A DNA stretch of 64,000 bases from NCBI RefSeq assembly GCF_002777425.1, contig NZ_MDVC01000002.1, positions 1 to 64,000 of the forward strand. Direction: 5' to 3'. Below are positions 19,634 to 30,223 of this stretch, in pieces. The DNA is from Snodgrassella alvi (GTDB lineage: Bacteria > Pseudomonadota > Gammaproteobacteria > Burkholderiales > Neisseriaceae). Numbering within the stretch: position 1 is the stretch's first letter; each line of letters opens with the position of its first letter. A program made the position numbers and the translations under genes. Under the pieces are notes generated by a model. It saw only the letters and a program-made list of their open reading frames with translations, did not search any database and was not told the origin of the DNA.

Positions 19634-21301
19634 ATGAGCCAATATGTGTACTCAATGCTGCGCGTAAGTAAAACCGTGCCGCCACAAAAACAGATTATCA
19701 AAGATATTTCCCTATCCTTTTTTCCAGGCGCCAAAATTGGTCTGTTGGGACTAAACGGTGCAGGCAAATCTACTGTACTGAAAATCATGGCTGGGGTGGA
19801 TACCGAGTTTGAAGGTGAAGCCATTGCAATGAGTGGCATCAAAATCGGCTACTTACCACAGGAACCACAATTAGATGCTGATAAAACTGTACGCGAAGAA
19901 GTGGAATCTGGACTGGGTGATGTAGCCGGTGCGCAGAAAAAACTGGAAGAAGTTTATGCCGCCTATGCCGAACCAGATGCTGATTTTGATGCGCTGGCCG
20001 AAGAGCAGGCACGTCTGGAGGCTATCATTACCGCTGGTGCCGGCGACAATATAGAACATCAGCTTGAAATTGCTGCTGATGCTTTGCGGCTGCCGGACTG
20101 GGATGCGCGCATTGGTAATTTGTCTGGTGGTGAAAAACGCCGTGTAGCCTTATGCAAACTGTTATTAAGCAAACCGGACATGCTATTGCTGGACGAACCT
20201 ACCAACCATCTAGATGCTGAATCAGTAGAATGGCTGGAGCAGTTTCTGGTTCGTTTCCCCGGTACTGTAGTTGCTGTAACACACGACCGCTATTTTCTGG
20301 ATAACGCCGCTGAATGGATCCTTGAATTAGACCGTGGCCATGGTATTCCGTGGAAAGGCAACTATAGTTCCTGGCTGGAACAAAAAGAAGCGCGACTGGA
20401 GCATGAAGCAAAAGCTGAAGCTGCACGTATTAAAGCTATGAAACAAGAGCTTGAGTGGGTACGCCAAAATGCACGCGGACGTCAGGCCAAATCAAAAGCT
20501 CGTCTGGCTCGCTTTGAGGAAATGAGTAATTATGAATACCAGAAACGCAACGAAACACAGGAAATTTTCATACCGGTGGCTGAGCGTCTGGGCAATGAAG
20601 TGATCGAATTTGAGCATGTCAGCAAAAGTTTTGGCGACAAATTACTGATTGATGATTTGAGTTTTAAAATTCCGCCGGGTGCCATTGTTGGCATTATTGG
20701 TCCCAATGGCGCAGGTAAATCCACATTGTTTAAGCTGATTACCGGGCAGGAACAGCCAGATCAGGGACTGGTGAAGATTGGGCAGACTGTTAAAATGTCA
20801 GTAGTAGACCAGAGTCGTCACGGCCTGCATGAAGATAAAAACGTGTTTGATGAGATTGCAGAAGGGCGTGATATTTTACAGGTGGGGCAATTTGAAATTC
20901 CGGCGCGTGCCTATCTGGGGAGATTCAATTTCAAAGGCAGTGACCAGAGCAAAATTGTCGGTAAACTTTCTGGTGGCGAACGTGGCCGGTTACATCTGGC
21001 TAAAACTCTGATTTCTGGTGGTAATGTACTATTACTGGATGAACCCTCTAATGATCTTGATGTGGAAACCCTGCGCGCACTGGAAGATGCATTACTCGAA
21101 TTTGCAGGCAGTGTACTGGTGGTATCACACGACCGCTGGTTTCTTGACCGCATTGCTACGCATATTCTGGCGGCTGAAGGTGAATCCAGATGGGTATTTT
21201 TTGATGGTAATTATCAGGAATATGAAGCAGACAAAAAACGCCGTTTGGGTGAGGGGGGCGCCAAACCCAAACGCATTCGTTACAAACCAGTAACCCGCTG
21301 A
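19634..21301 (+). CDS. ettA: Energy-dependent translational throttle protein EttA (ABC-F)
   Basis: Soluble ABC-F ATPase that binds the ribosomal E site and gates translation elongation according to ATP/ADP state. Two ABC domains are present with Walker A motifs GLNGAGKST (about 39-47) and GPNGAGKST (about 356-364), and signatures LSGGEKRR and LSGGERGR. The EttA-type arm and linker (RLARFEEMSNYEYQKRNET) lie between them. Its 555 residues are the normal length. It is a single gene followed by a large hairpin. Confidence 0.95.
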   Translation: MSQYVYSMLRVSKTVPPQKQIIKDISLSFFPGAKIGLLGLNGAGKSTVLKIMAGVDTEFEGEAIAMSGIKIGYLPQEPQLDADKTVREEVESGLGDVAGAQKKLEEVYAAYAEPDADFDALAEEQARLEAIITAGAGDNIEHQLEIAADALRLPDWDARIGNLSGGEKRRVALCKLLLSKPDMLLLDEPTNHLDAESVEWLEQFLVRFPGTVVAVTHDRYFLDNAAEWILELDRGHGIPWKGNYSSWLEQKEARLEHEAKAEAARIKAMKQELEWVRQNARGRQAKSKARLARFEEMSNYEYQKRNETQEIFIPVAERLGNEVIEFEHVSKSFGDKLLIDDLSFKIPPGAIVGIIGPNGAGKSTLFKLITGQEQPDQGLVKIGQTVKMSVVDQSRHGLHEDKNVFDEIAEGRDILQVGQFEIPARAYLGRFNFKGSDQSKIVGKLSGGERGRLHLAKTLISGGNVLLLDEPSNDLDVETLRALEDALLEFAGSVLVVSHDRWFLDRIATHILAAEGESRWVFFDGNYQEYEADKKRRLGEGGAKPKRIRYKPVTR

Positions 21302-21310
21302 TACCCTAAA

Positions 21311-21348
21311 GCCGGACAGGCTGATTTTAGTAATCAGATTTGTCCGGC
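21311..21348 (+). terminator. Hairpin after ettA
   Basis: GCCGGACA...CTGATT pairs with AATCAG...TGTCCGGC, forming a long two-part stem. The downstream sequence is CT-rich rather than a clean T run, so termination efficiency is uncertain. Confidence 0.6.
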
Positions 21349-21512
21349 CTATCTCTCTTAATCTCTATAGTTAACATTCATAATAATTAATGCTCTAAAC
21401 ATTGAAACTTTTCAATGGTCACCATACCGCAAAAGTACTTGAAAAACGCTGGTTCAGCACCATTTTCACATTCAATTTTATTGCATATTTTCAGGAAAGA
21501 TTGAGGCATTAC

Positions 21513-23960
21513 ATGGCTGAAGTTTATGATTCTCCTCCAGTGCAGCCAACTACAATGGCAATGTTGCCCCTGCGTGACGTTGTTGTTTACCCGCATATGG
21601 TATTGCCCCTGTTTGTAGGTCGGGAAAAATCCATAGCGGCTCTGGATGCAGCAATGGAGCATGACGAACCAGTATTCTTACTGGCCCAGAAAAATGCTGA
21701 TACTGATGAGCCGCATGCAGAAGATATGTATGCTATGGGTACAGTAGCCAGTATTCTGCAAGTGCTTAAATTACCTGATGGTACCGTTAAAGTATTGGTA
21801 GAAGGTTTGTATCGGGCCCAAGTACAGTATATCGATGAAAGTGGCCCATATGTCGAAGCACACATCGTTAAATGTGAAGATACTGATGAAGATACTCATA
21901 ATGATGAGGCGTTGCGTCGCACATTGTTATCCCAGTTTGAGCAACTGGCAAAATTAAACAAGAAAATTCCGGCAGAAGTGGTAACTACTATCCATGGAAT
22001 TGAACAGCTAAGCCGGCTGGCTGATACCATTGCTGCCCATTTACAGCTAAAACTGGATCAGCGCCAGCAGATTCTGACCATGGTAAATGTCACCGCACGT
22101 CTGGAGCATTTGCTGCACCTGCTTGAGTCCGAACTGGATATTCTTCAGGTGGAAAAACGTATTCGTGGCCGAGTGAAACGGCAGATGGAAAAATCGCAGC
22201 GTGAGTACTATCTGAATGAGCAGGTAAAAGCGATTCAGAAAGAACTTGGCGAAGAAGATGATGATCTGGCTAATCTTGAAGCACAGATTCGTCAGGCTGG
22301 TATGAGCAAAGAAGCTGAAGAAAAATGTCTGTCTGAATTCAAAAAGCTACGCATGATGCCACCTATGTCTGCGGAATCTACCGTCGTGCGTAACTATATT
22401 GATACCCTGCTTGAATTACCATGGAAAAAGAAATCCAAAGTCAGCAAGGATATTGCCAAAGCAGATCTGATTCTGAATGCAGATCATTATGGCTTGGAAA
22501 AGGTAAAAGAGCGCATTCTTGAATATCTGGCCGTACAGAAGCGCATGAACCAGCTCAAAGGTCCTATTCTGTGCCTGGTTGGGCCACCTGGGGTAGGTAA
22601 AACCTCACTGGGTGAATCTATTGCCAAGGCTACCGGCCGTAAATATGTGCGCATGGCACTGGGTGGGGTACACGATGAAAGTGAAATTCGTGGCCATCGT
22701 CGTACCTATATTGGCTCCATGCCCGGTAAAATTCTGCAAAACATGGCCAAAGCTGGTGTAAAAAATCCACTGTTTTTGCTGGATGAGATTGATAAATTAG
22801 GTAATGATTTTCGCGGTGATCCGGCCAGTGCTTTACTTGAAGTGCTCGATCCTGAACAAAATCATTCATTTTCCGACCACTATGCAGAAGTAGAGTTTGA
22901 TTTGTCGGATGTGATGTTTATTGCTACATCCAACAGCCTGAATATTCCTACGCCACTGCTTGACCGTATGGAGATTATTCGTCTTTCCGGTTATACCGAA
23001 GACGAGAAAATCAATATTGCCATGAAATATCTGGTAGCCAAGCAAACTAAGCAAAACGGTGTGCGTGAGGGTGAAATCCGCATCGAAGAATCTGCTGTGC
23101 GCGATATTATCCGCTATTACACCCGCGAAGCCGGTGTACGCTCACTGGATCGTGAAATTGCCAAGATTTGCCGCAAAGTGGTTATGAAGCAGGCTGTTGC
23201 AGAAGAGAAAGTGGGCACCGGTAAAGGGAAGAAAGCCAAATCCAAACCGGAAGAAATTATTATCAATGCCGACAATTTACATGATTATCTGGGCGTGCGC
23301 CGCTTTGATTATGGTGTGGCAGAAAATGAAAATCGTGTTGGACAGGTTACCGGTCTGGCCTGGACTGAAGTGGGTGGTGAGCTCTTAACCATTGAAGCCA
23401 GCAAGTTCCGTGGTAAAGGAAATATTCTACGCACCGGCAAACTGGGCGATGTGATGCAGGAATCTGTGAGTGCTGCATGGAGTGTTGTACGTTCCCGAGC
23501 TGAAAGTCTGGGTATTGAACCCGATTTTTATGAGAAAAACGACATTCATGTCCATGTTCCCGAAGGTGCTACTCCCAAGGATGGACCCAGTGCTGGTAGC
23601 GCAATCACTCTGGCTCTGGTTTCAGCGTTTACCGGCATTCCAGTACGTGCAGATGTAGCCATGACAGGAGAAATCACCCTGCGGGGTGAAGTACTGCCGA
23701 TTGGTGGCCTGAAAGAAAAACTGCTGGCGGCTTTACGCGGTGGTATCAAGCATGTACTGATTCCGAAAGACAATGTTAAAGATTTGGAAGAAATTCCGGC
23801 TAACATCAGTGAAAAGCTAACCATTCATCCGGTACAGTGGATTGATGAAGTGCTCAATCTGGGACTGGCATACCCGCCTAGCCCTTGGCAAAGTGTTCCA
23901 GAAGAGGGTGTATTAGCCAAGTCTACGACTAAGTCAACTACAAAAACCGTAAAACATTGA
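21513..23960 (+). CDS. lon: ATP-dependent protease Lon
   Basis: Cytoplasmic AAA+ serine protease degrading misfolded and regulatory proteins. The N-terminal substrate-binding LON domain starts at [21 protein letters not shown]. The AAA+ module has Walker [10 protein letters not shown] and Walker B FLLDEID. The protease domain has the catalytic Ser in [10 protein letters not shown] (about Ser693) and the catalytic Lys in [10 protein letters not shown]. The ATG at 21513 has GAGG upstream and matches family N-termini; an open frame extends 37 codons further but lacks homology. Its 815 residues are normal. Confidence 0.96.
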   Translation: MAEVYDSPPVQPTTMAMLPLRDVVVYPHMVLPLFVGREKSIAALDAAMEHDEPVFLLAQKNADTDEPHAEDMYAMGTVASILQVLKLPDGTVKVLVEGLYRAQVQYIDESGPYVEAHIVKCEDTDEDTHNDEALRRTLLSQFEQLAKLNKKIPAEVVTTIHGIEQLSRLADTIAAHLQLKLDQRQQILTMVNVTARLEHLLHLLESELDILQVEKRIRGRVKRQMEKSQREYYLNEQVKAIQKELGEEDDDLANLEAQIRQAGMSKEAEEKCLSEFKKLRMMPPMSAESTVVRNYIDTLLELPWKKKSKVSKDIAKADLILNADHYGLEKVKERILEYLAVQKRMNQLKGPILCLVGPPGVGKTSLGESIAKATGRKYVRMALGGVHDESEIRGHRRTYIGSMPGKILQNMAKAGVKNPLFLLDEIDKLGNDFRGDPASALLEVLDPEQNHSFSDHYAEVEFDLSDVMFIATSNSLNIPTPLLDRMEIIRLSGYTEDEKINIAMKYLVAKQTKQNGVREGEIRIEESAVRDIIRYYTREAGVRSLDREIAKICRKVVMKQAVAEEKVGTGKGKKAKSKPEEIIINADNLHDYLGVRRFDYGVAENENRVGQVTGLAWTEVGGELLTIEASKFRGKGNILRTGKLGDVMQESVSAAWSVVRSRAESLGIEPDFYEKNDIHVHVPEGATPKDGPSAGSAITLALVSAFTGIPVRADVAMTGEITLRGEVLPIGGLKEKLLAALRGGIKHVLIPKDNVKDLEEIPANISEKLTIHPVQWIDEVLNLGLAYPPSPWQSVPEEGVLAKSTTKSTTKTVKH

Positions 23961-23965
23961 TATGC

Positions 23966-24005
23966 AGCCATTCACCAACACTAATTGGTGAATGGCTTTG
24001 TTTTT
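23966..24005 (+). terminator. Rho-independent terminator of lon
   Basis: AGCCATTCACCAA and TTGGTGAATGGCT form a perfect 13 bp stem with a six-base loop (23979-23984). It runs into TTTGTTTTT. Confidence 0.92.
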
Positions 24006-24039
24006 GGCCTGTTTTAACTCATTGCGTCTGTATCGATGC

Positions 24040-24069
24040 TTGACATAAAGAATTTGGCCTTGTTATAAA
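24040..24069 (+). promoter_or_regulatory. Sigma-70 promoter of hupB
   Basis: A consensus -35 TTGACA at 24040-24045 is followed, after 17-18 bases, by TTATAA/TATAAA at 24063-24069. The start of transcription would fall about 75 bases before the hupB GTG. A near-consensus promoter fits an abundant nucleoid protein. Confidence 0.8.
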
Positions 24070-24153
24070 GTAATCGTAATGTATTGTTCAGGCTCTACCA
24101 GACATGTGGTACCTGAAAATCATATGAACATAACAACAGAAAGGGACTTTATT

Positions 24154-24423
24154 GTGAATAAGTCTGAATTGATTGAAGCCATTGCCCAAGAGGCCGATTT
24201 ATCTAAAGCTTCTGCAGCGAAGGCACTAGACGGTATGATCAGCGCTGTCACCAATGCACTGAAAGGTGGCGATACGGTAACACTGGTGGGTTTTGGTACA
24301 TTTTATGTTGGTGAGCGTGCGGCTCGTGCTGGACGTAATCCCAAAACTGGTGAACCATTAGAAATCAAGGCCGCTAAAACGCCTAAATTCCGTGCCGGTA
24401 AAGCACTGAAAGACGCTCTTTAA
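24154..24423 (+). CDS. hupB: DNA-binding protein HU
   Basis: Abundant histone-like protein that bends and compacts DNA. The 89 residues begin [11 protein letters not shown] (GTG start) and contain the DNA-binding arm signature [21 protein letters not shown] (split at GERAARA). It ends in [11 protein letters not shown]. The GTG at 24154 with AAGGGA seven bases upstream is chosen over an upstream ATG, since it gives the exact HU length. The gene has its own strong promoter and terminator and sits directly after lon, a common arrangement. Confidence 0.96.
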   Translation: MNKSELIEAIAQEADLSKASAAKALDGMISAVTNALKGGDTVTLVGFGTFYVGERAARAGRNPKTGEPLEIKAAKTPKFRAGKALKDAL

Positions 24424-24444
24424 TTTGAGGTTGCGTAATACATC

Positions 24445-24468
24445 AAGGCGGGATATCCCGCCTTTTCT
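24445..24468 (+). terminator. Rho-independent terminator of hupB
   Basis: AAGGCGGGAT and ATCCCGCCTT form a GC-rich perfect palindrome, ending in a short TTTT tract. Confidence 0.9.
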
Positions 24469-24575
24469 GTTGTCTGTCGTTTTTGTGCATATGCGCTTCA
24501 AACAGCATGGTTTAGCTTAACAAAAAACGCTACAATAGGAAGTATTATCTGCTTTAGAAAAGTTAACTGAATCTC

Positions 24576-26111
24576 ATGTTCCACATTGTAGAAAAATATA
24601 GAACACCGGCCCAGATTATTCTGGGTGTAATTTGCCTGAGTTTTGTGTTTGCAGGTGGTTATTCGCTGGCTGTCCCAGGTACTGATTACATCAGTAAAAT
24701 TGGTGATATTAAAATCAAAGTTAATGATGTTAATGATTTTCAGCGGCGATTACAGAATGCCTCCGGCAACTCAGTGAGCAAACAGCTTGCTTATGACAGT
24801 CTCGTTGATCAGGCCTATATTCAGCAAGGTGCCCATGATATGGGTATCAGCGTATCAATCGAACAGATAAAGCAGGTTATTGCATCCGATCCGAGTTTTC
24901 AGGAAAACGGAAAATTTGTTGAAGCCAAATATCGTGCATTTCTGCAACAGGCTGGCATGTCTGAAGAAGCGCTAGTAAATGGTTTGCGTCAACAGTATGC
25001 CATGCAAACCATGCTCAATCTGATGAAAGCTGGTAATCTGGTTAGTGATACACAGGCAACGCAGATGGTTAATCTGTTGCAGGCTGCACGCCAATCACAG
25101 ACAATCACTTTTCCCGCAGCAGATTTTGCTAGCAAGGTAGCCATAGACGACAGCAAGCTGAAAGCTTATTACGAAGCTAACAAAAAACAGTATTATCTGC
25201 CACAGGCAGTAAAATACGAATTTGTGCAGCTATCTGCCGCCGAACTGGGTGCTAAAGAGAATGTCAGTGAAGCAGAGTTGAAAGAAGCTTATGACCAGAT
25301 TCCAACTTCTGCCTCTGCACCCAAGCCAGCTCTGGAAGACGTAAAAGCACAGCTAACTCAGGAGATTCAGGCTCGTAAAGGCGTAGCGCAGGTAGCCAAA
25401 ATGAAAGAAAGTGTCAGTGATCTGGCCTTTAACAACCCTAAAACATTACAACCTATTACTGACAAGCTTGGCTTGCAGATTCACAAAGTTGATCAAGGCT
25501 GGATAACCCGTGATATGGCCAGCGCTGGTGGTATGCCGAAGGCCTTGCAGGATGTTTTGTTTGGCAATGATGTACTGGTTAAACGCTACAACTCTGAACC
25601 GGTTGATATTGGCAATGGAACATACTGGGTAGTGCGTGCTCTTGATGTACGCAAAGAACATCAGGCACCCTTTGCAGAAGTTAAATCACAGGTACAGCAG
25701 GATTATGTTGCTGTAGAAAGCAAAAAGCTTGCCACAGCAGCAGCCAAACAGGCTTTGGATGCCGTAAATAAAGGTACCAATTCCAACCTGTCATGGTCGC
25801 CCAGTGCTGATCTGACACCACAACAGGCCGTGGCCCTTATGTCCAAGGATGATTTCCAATCCTGGATTAAAGCCAAACCGGCAAATGGCAAACCAGCATA
25901 TATCATGCTCAAGGATCAGCAAAATCCGGTGCTGGTAAAAATTAATGCAATCATGCCACCACAGGATATGGGTAATGTTTTGCCACAGGCCAAACAGGTG
26001 ATCAGTCAGAGTCTGGCGCAAAATCTGGCAACCAGTAATCTGGAGTGGTTAAAGAGCCGTTATAAAATCAAGCAGGGCGTACAGAAACTGGAAACTGGTG
26101 ACGAGCAATAA
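24576..26111 (+). CDS. PpiD-like periplasmic folding chaperone (SurA_N domain)
   Basis: Inner-membrane-anchored periplasmic chaperone of the PpiD/SurA group. The N-terminal cytoplasmic stub MFHIVEKYRTPAQIILG leads to one membrane segment (about 13-34). This is followed by a SurA_N-type chaperone domain (about 40-180) and a C-terminal PpiD-like domain. At 511 residues it is about 110 shorter than E. coli PpiD. The central parvulin rotamase domain with its usual ASHIL-type start is not recognisable: the region around 225-260 goes straight into an Ala/Pro-rich linker. It may therefore be a chaperone without isomerase activity. A palindrome follows the gene. Confidence 0.85.
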   Translation: MFHIVEKYRTPAQIILGVICLSFVFAGGYSLAVPGTDYISKIGDIKIKVNDVNDFQRRLQNASGNSVSKQLAYDSLVDQAYIQQGAHDMGISVSIEQIKQVIASDPSFQENGKFVEAKYRAFLQQAGMSEEALVNGLRQQYAMQTMLNLMKAGNLVSDTQATQMVNLLQAARQSQTITFPAADFASKVAIDDSKLKAYYEANKKQYYLPQAVKYEFVQLSAAELGAKENVSEAELKEAYDQIPTSASAPKPALEDVKAQLTQEIQARKGVAQVAKMKESVSDLAFNNPKTLQPITDKLGLQIHKVDQGWITRDMASAGGMPKALQDVLFGNDVLVKRYNSEPVDIGNGTYWVVRALDVRKEHQAPFAEVKSQVQQDYVAVESKKLATAAAKQALDAVNKGTNSNLSWSPSADLTPQQAVALMSKDDFQSWIKAKPANGKPAYIMLKDQQNPVLVKINAIMPPQDMGNVLPQAKQVISQSLAQNLATSNLEWLKSRYKIKQGVQKLETGDEQ

Positions 26112-26120
26112 TTTTCATCA

Positions 26121-26148
26121 TTGACCTTATAAATTTTTATAAGGTCAA
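26121..26148 (+). terminator. Palindrome after the ppiD-like gene, possible terminator
   Basis: TTGACCTTATAA and TTATAAGGTCAA form a perfect 12 bp stem with an ATTT loop. There is no T run after it, so it could equally be a protein-binding palindrome. Confidence 0.45.
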
Positions 26149-26221
26149 TATCGTCTGATAACCTGCTGCTGTATTGTGTTGCATACTGTCTGATTCATAT
26201 TTTCGCAGTTTAAGGATTGTT

Positions 26222-27571
26222 GTGTTGTATACCAGTTACCATGCCATTACGGGTGAGGTTCTGTTCAACCGTAAAAGTCTGACAAAAGCTGAATTCGAGC
26301 TACAGTATCAGCAACTGGCCCGACAACAACATGGCTTTGCCAGCGAAAATGTACAAACTCGTACCCGCCGTTTACTTGCTTTTGCTCAGCGTCTGGAACA
26401 GGCCAAAGCCGAGCTGGCCTATCAGATTTGTATTGAAGTAGGGCGCTGTTTGCGCGAATGTGAAGCAGAAATCAGTAAATCAATTGCATTAATCCGCTAT
26501 TACGCCCATCTGGCACCTGAACTACTGGCACATAAAACCATTGCTACACAGGCAAGCCTGAGTCAGGTGCGTTTTGAGCCATTGGGTACTGTACTGGCCG
26601 TTATGCCGTGGAATTATCCAGTATGGCAGATTCTGCGTTTTGCCATTCCGGCTTTATGTGCGGGCAACGCCTGTCTGGTAAAGCCGGCTCCTTCAGTAGG
26701 CCAAATCAGCCAGATGCTGTTTGATCTGATAGGTAATGACTTACCTTTACAACTGACTTGGCTAGATAATGATGATATCGAGTATGCCATTGCACACACA
26801 CAGGCACTGGCTTTTACTGGTTCTACTCAGACAGGACGTTATCTTGCTGCACTGGCTGGCCGGCATCTGCGTAAATGCGTCATGGAGCTGGGTGGAAGCA
26901 ATGCATTCATTGTATTAAATGATGCAGATGTGAAACAGGCCGCTTCAGAGGCGTGTTATTCGCGTTTTCGTGATGCCGGACAATCCTGCAATGCAGCCAA
27001 ACGGCTTATAGTTCATAATGAAATTGCAGAAGATTTTCTTGCGGCGTTGCAGCAGCATTGTCAACAATTGCAGATGGGTGAACCATGGCTGCCAACGACC
27101 ACTTTAGCACCACTACACCGGCAGGATTTACGTACAGCTGTCCACACACAGGTACAGGATGCGCTGGCTCATGGTGCGCAATGTCTGCTTGGGGGTGAAA
27201 TTCCAAGCGATATGCCTGGCTGGTTTTATCCTGCCACTATATTGGATAAAGTAAATCCGGATTGTCGCGTATACAATGAAGAGGTATTTGGACCAGTGGC
27301 TATTATCCTGCGTGCGCAAGACAATGCCCATGCACTGAAGCTGGCCAATGACAATCCTTTTGGTCTGGGCGCCAGTATTTATACGCAAGATGCCTATTTA
27401 GCATGGCAGTTTGCCGAACAGTTAAATGTAGGGAGTGTATTTATCAATCGCCATACCAGCAGTGATTTGCGTTTACCGTTTGGCGGCGTAAAAGATTCTG
27501 GATTCGGGCGTGAATTGTCTGAATTTGGTATCTATGAATTTGTTAATATTAAAACTTACTGGCAAAAATAA
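26222..27571 (+). CDS. NAD(P)-dependent succinate-semialdehyde dehydrogenase-like enzyme
   Basis: Aldehyde dehydrogenase superfamily enzyme oxidising an aliphatic semialdehyde to the acid. The glutamate base lies in VMELGGSNAFIV, and the catalytic cysteine in DAGQSCNAAKR. The cofactor loop ALAFTGSTQTGR is also present. The sequence is most like the Sad/GabD group that handles succinate semialdehyde. The start is GTG at 26222 (or TTG at 26225) after AAGGA; either gives about 449 residues, slightly short of 460-480. No gabT or transporter is adjacent, so the physiological substrate is inferred. Confidence 0.85.
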   Translation: MLYTSYHAITGEVLFNRKSLTKAEFELQYQQLARQQHGFASENVQTRTRRLLAFAQRLEQAKAELAYQICIEVGRCLRECEAEISKSIALIRYYAHLAPELLAHKTIATQASLSQVRFEPLGTVLAVMPWNYPVWQILRFAIPALCAGNACLVKPAPSVGQISQMLFDLIGNDLPLQLTWLDNDDIEYAIAHTQALAFTGSTQTGRYLAALAGRHLRKCVMELGGSNAFIVLNDADVKQAASEACYSRFRDAGQSCNAAKRLIVHNEIAEDFLAALQQHCQQLQMGEPWLPTTTLAPLHRQDLRTAVHTQVQDALAHGAQCLLGGEIPSDMPGWFYPATILDKVNPDCRVYNEEVFGPVAIILRAQDNAHALKLANDNPFGLGASIYTQDAYLAWQFAEQLNVGSVFINRHTSSDLRLPFGGVKDSGFGRELSEFGIYEFVNIKTYWQK

Positions 27572-27681
27572 GTGGCTAAGGCTGATAGTGATTGCACTGT
27601 TTGAAAAAAAATGTAATAACGATAGAAATAATATTTATTGCATAAAATAATGACACTGCTTAGTGAAAAGGGATAAAAATC

Positions 27682-28446
27682 ATGTATGTGGCCAGACGTT
27701 TTTACTGGTTCGTACTCGCAATAATACTCATTCTGATAGCGATAGTGTGGCAGATTAAATCGCACAAACACAAGACTGTGTATTTTGATGCAAATAGTCA
27801 GGTTGTTCAAAAACAGTCTGAAGTACAACATGTGCAACAATTTCATGATAATGGCAATCATATCGATGTACAGGAATTTTCTGATCCGGCTAAAAGCAAA
27901 TACAGTGATAGCTATGCCTTACCTATAGATAAACTGCAACAGTTTATTCCGGCCATGAAAGAAGGCAAATTACAGCTACAGTATCCAGATGGCCATAAAA
28001 AAATACAGGGTGACTACAAAAACGGCAAGCCTGTTGGGAAATGGCATACTTGGTATCCCAATGGTCAGAAGGCAATTGAAATGAACTGGCAAAAGGGTAT
28101 GCCGAATGGCCGTACTTTAAGCTGGTATGAAAACGGGCAAAAACGTGGGGAGCTGTATTTTGTTAATGGTAAGGCTGAAGGCCGCTGGCAGCGCTGGTAT
28201 TCAAATGGCCAGATAAAACAGGATATGAACGTACATCAGGGTGTAGTTCAAACCATGACAACATGGGATGATAAAGGACATCTGCTTGCCGATGTGGCTA
28301 TACATAATAATAAGGTAAGTGGTGTAGTGCTGAGCTGGTATGATTCCGGTGCTAAAAAAAGTGAATCGATATTTGAAAAAAACGAATTGATACGCAAAAC
28401 CGAATGGGATGAAGACGGCTTGATCGTTGATCTGGATGACAATTAA
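27682..28446 (+). CDS. Membrane-anchored MORN-repeat (YwqK-like) protein
   Basis: One N-terminal membrane segment (about residues 8-24) precedes a region of unknown fold, then about five or six MORN_2-type repeats (about 95-250). Examples are YKNGKPVGKWHTWYPNGQK and YENGQKRGELYFVNGKAEG. Such repeats occur in YwqK-type proteins that databases often label antitoxins, but no toxin gene is adjacent here, so that label is not supported. The protein probably faces the periplasm. Its 254 residues are encoded in a stand-alone gene. Confidence 0.75.
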   Translation: MYVARRFYWFVLAIILILIAIVWQIKSHKHKTVYFDANSQVVQKQSEVQHVQQFHDNGNHIDVQEFSDPAKSKYSDSYALPIDKLQQFIPAMKEGKLQLQYPDGHKKIQGDYKNGKPVGKWHTWYPNGQKAIEMNWQKGMPNGRTLSWYENGQKRGELYFVNGKAEGRWQRWYSNGQIKQDMNVHQGVVQTMTTWDDKGHLLADVAIHNNKVSGVVLSWYDSGAKKSESIFEKNELIRKTEWDEDGLIVDLDDN

Positions 28447-28464
28447 ACAATATTCCTAAACCAA

Positions 28465-28761
28465 TTATTTAAAATAAATATCCTTATGTAATGCACAGCG
28501 TGGATTGAATGATGCCTGACAAAATGGGCAGGTATATTGCTGATATTGCTCATAAGTCAGAAGACTTTTGCACTTACCGCATATAACTGGCTTGCTGTTT
28601 GCAGTTACCATAGGAACAAACTGATGGTCACATAGCTGGTCATGACATTTAAAACAGGCATAATATTGCTTACATTGGCCACATTGAAGTGCGGCAATAT
28701 CATTTTCATTATGATAATGTACACAGCGACCACATGAATCAGTTTCAATTCCTAAAATCAT
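28465..28761 (-). CDS. CHY-type zinc finger protein
   Basis: The small Cys/His-rich protein (98 residues from the ATG at 28761; a TTG at 28776 would add five) has the CHY zinc finger pattern. RCVHYHNENDIAALQC, CGQCKQYYACFKCHDQLCDH, ICGKCKSLLTYEQY and CPFCQ supply at least four metal-binding pairs. The family includes the yeast mitochondrial import helper Hot13 and bacterial proteins of unknown role. It faces the plus-strand MORN gene tail to tail across an 18-base gap. Confidence 0.8.
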   Translation of the reverse strand: MILGIETDSCGRCVHYHNENDIAALQCGQCKQYYACFKCHDQLCDHQFVPMVTANSKPVICGKCKSLLTYEQYQQYTCPFCQASFNPRCALHKDIYFK

Positions 28762-28899
28762 ATTCTTATTTATCAATTCTATTTAATTTGAATATATTAT
28801 AATGAAATTGCCGGCTTTATCAATTAACAGGCTAGTATCAACTAAAGCGACATAATTATTATACGCAAGCACATATATCTAAAGGCTGAAATTGTAAAA

Positions 28900-28928
28900 A
28901 AACCGAATCCTTAAAACAGATTCGGTTT
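28900..28928 (-). terminator. Rho-independent terminator of icd
   Basis: AAACCGAATC and GATTCGGTTT pair around a nine-base loop. On the minus strand the stem is followed by TTTTTTAC, as expected for an intrinsic terminator of the icd transcript. Confidence 0.85.
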
Positions 28929-28950
28929 GTCATGACTAAGTAGCTTTAGA

Positions 28951-30189
28951 TTACATGCGTTCAATTAAAGCCTTGCCGAATGCAGAGCAGGAAACTTCTT
29001 TTGCACCTTCCATCATGCGGGCAAAATCATAAGTAACGATTTTATCAGCAATGGCTTTTTCAATAGAAGCATTCACCAAGTCTGCTGCTTCTTTCCAGCC
29101 TAAATGACGCAACATCATTTCAGCAGACAGAATAAGGGAGCCCGGATTAACTTTGTCCTGACCAGCATATTTGGGCGCTGTACCATGAGTAGCTTCGAAG
29201 ACAGCGTATTCATCAGAAATATTGGCACCCGGAGCAATGCCAATACCGCCTACCTGTGCTGCTAAAGCATCAGAAATGTAATCACCATTCAGATTCAGGG
29301 TGGCGATCACATCATATTCAGCCGGGCGCAACAGAATCTGCTGCAAGAAAGCGTCGGCAATACAATCTTTAATAACGATATTTTTACCAGTTTTCGGATT
29401 CTTGAATTCACACCATGGGCCTTCACCAATTAAAGTGGCACCAAATTCATTTTTAGCCACTTCATAGGACCAGTCACGGAAACCGCCCTCGGTGAATTTC
29501 ATAATGTTACCTTTATGAACAAAAGTAACGCTGTCACGGTCGTTATCAATAGCATAACGGATGGCAGCACGAGTCAGGCGCTGTGTACCTTCTTTGGATA
29601 CTGGTTTGATACCAATACTGGAAGTTTGCGGGAAACGGATTTTGGTAACACCCATTTCGTTTTGCAGGAAATTGATTATTTTTTTGGCATCTTCTGTTTC
29701 AGACAGCCATTCAATACCAGCATAAATATCTTCGGTATTTTCACGGAAAATAACCATGTTCACCTTGCTTGGGTCTTTCAGTGGAGAAGGTACACCGGTG
29801 AAATACTGTACAGGACGAACACACTGATATAAATCCAGTTGCTGGCGAATAGCAACGTTCAGTGAACGGATACCTCCGCCAACAGGGGTAGTCATCGGCC
29901 CTTTGATGGCTACTTTATATTCTTTGATGGCTTCCAGTGTTTCATCTGGTAACCACACATTTTCACCATAAACTTTAGTCGCTTTTTCGCCAGCGTAAAC
30001 TTCCAGCCAGACGATTTTTTTAGCGCCGTTATAAGCTTTGGCTACCGCAGCGTCAATAACCTCTCTCATCACTGGTGTAATGTCAACACCAATACCATCG
30101 CCTTCAATAAAGGGAATAATAGGATCATTCGGGATGGCTTGACCGGAAACGATTTTATGACCTTCTGTCGGCACTTTAATGTGACTCAT
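28951..30189 (-). CDS. icd: NADP-dependent isocitrate dehydrogenase
   Basis: TCA-cycle enzyme oxidising isocitrate to 2-oxoglutarate with NADP. The isocitrate-binding serine segment [17 protein letters not shown] is intact, as are [13 protein letters not shown] and NLNGDYISD. The NADP-type adenine-binding segment [18 protein letters not shown] carries the Lys-Tyr determinant of the E. coli-like enzyme. Its 412 residues are the normal dimeric-type length. Start is clear: ATG at 30189 with AGGAGTTACC just before. The conserved Ser leaves room for AceK control, but no aceK is seen here. Confidence 0.96.
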   Translation of the reverse strand: MSHIKVPTEGHKIVSGQAIPNDPIIPFIEGDGIGVDITPVMREVIDAAVAKAYNGAKKIVWLEVYAGEKATKVYGENVWLPDETLEAIKEYKVAIKGPMTTPVGGGIRSLNVAIRQQLDLYQCVRPVQYFTGVPSPLKDPSKVNMVIFRENTEDIYAGIEWLSETEDAKKIINFLQNEMGVTKIRFPQTSSIGIKPVSKEGTQRLTRAAIRYAIDNDRDSVTFVHKGNIMKFTEGGFRDWSYEVAKNEFGATLIGEGPWCEFKNPKTGKNIVIKDCIADAFLQQILLRPAEYDVIATLNLNGDYISDALAAQVGGIGIAPGANISDEYAVFEATHGTAPKYAGQDKVNPGSLILSAEMMLRHLGWKEAADLVNASIEKAIADKIVTYDFARMMEGAKEVSCSAFGKALIERM

Positions 30190-30223
30190 GGTAACTCCTG
30201 TGATGTTACTTTTTCTGATGGGT

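Noticed and set aside
21402-21512. N-terminal extension of Lon by 37 codons
   Set aside because: The extension has no similarity to Lon, starts with a non-ATG codon without an RBS, and a well-placed ATG with GAGG exists at 21513.
27682-28446. Calling the MORN-repeat protein an antitoxin
   Set aside because: No toxin gene is adjacent. The YwqK label rests on repeat similarity only.
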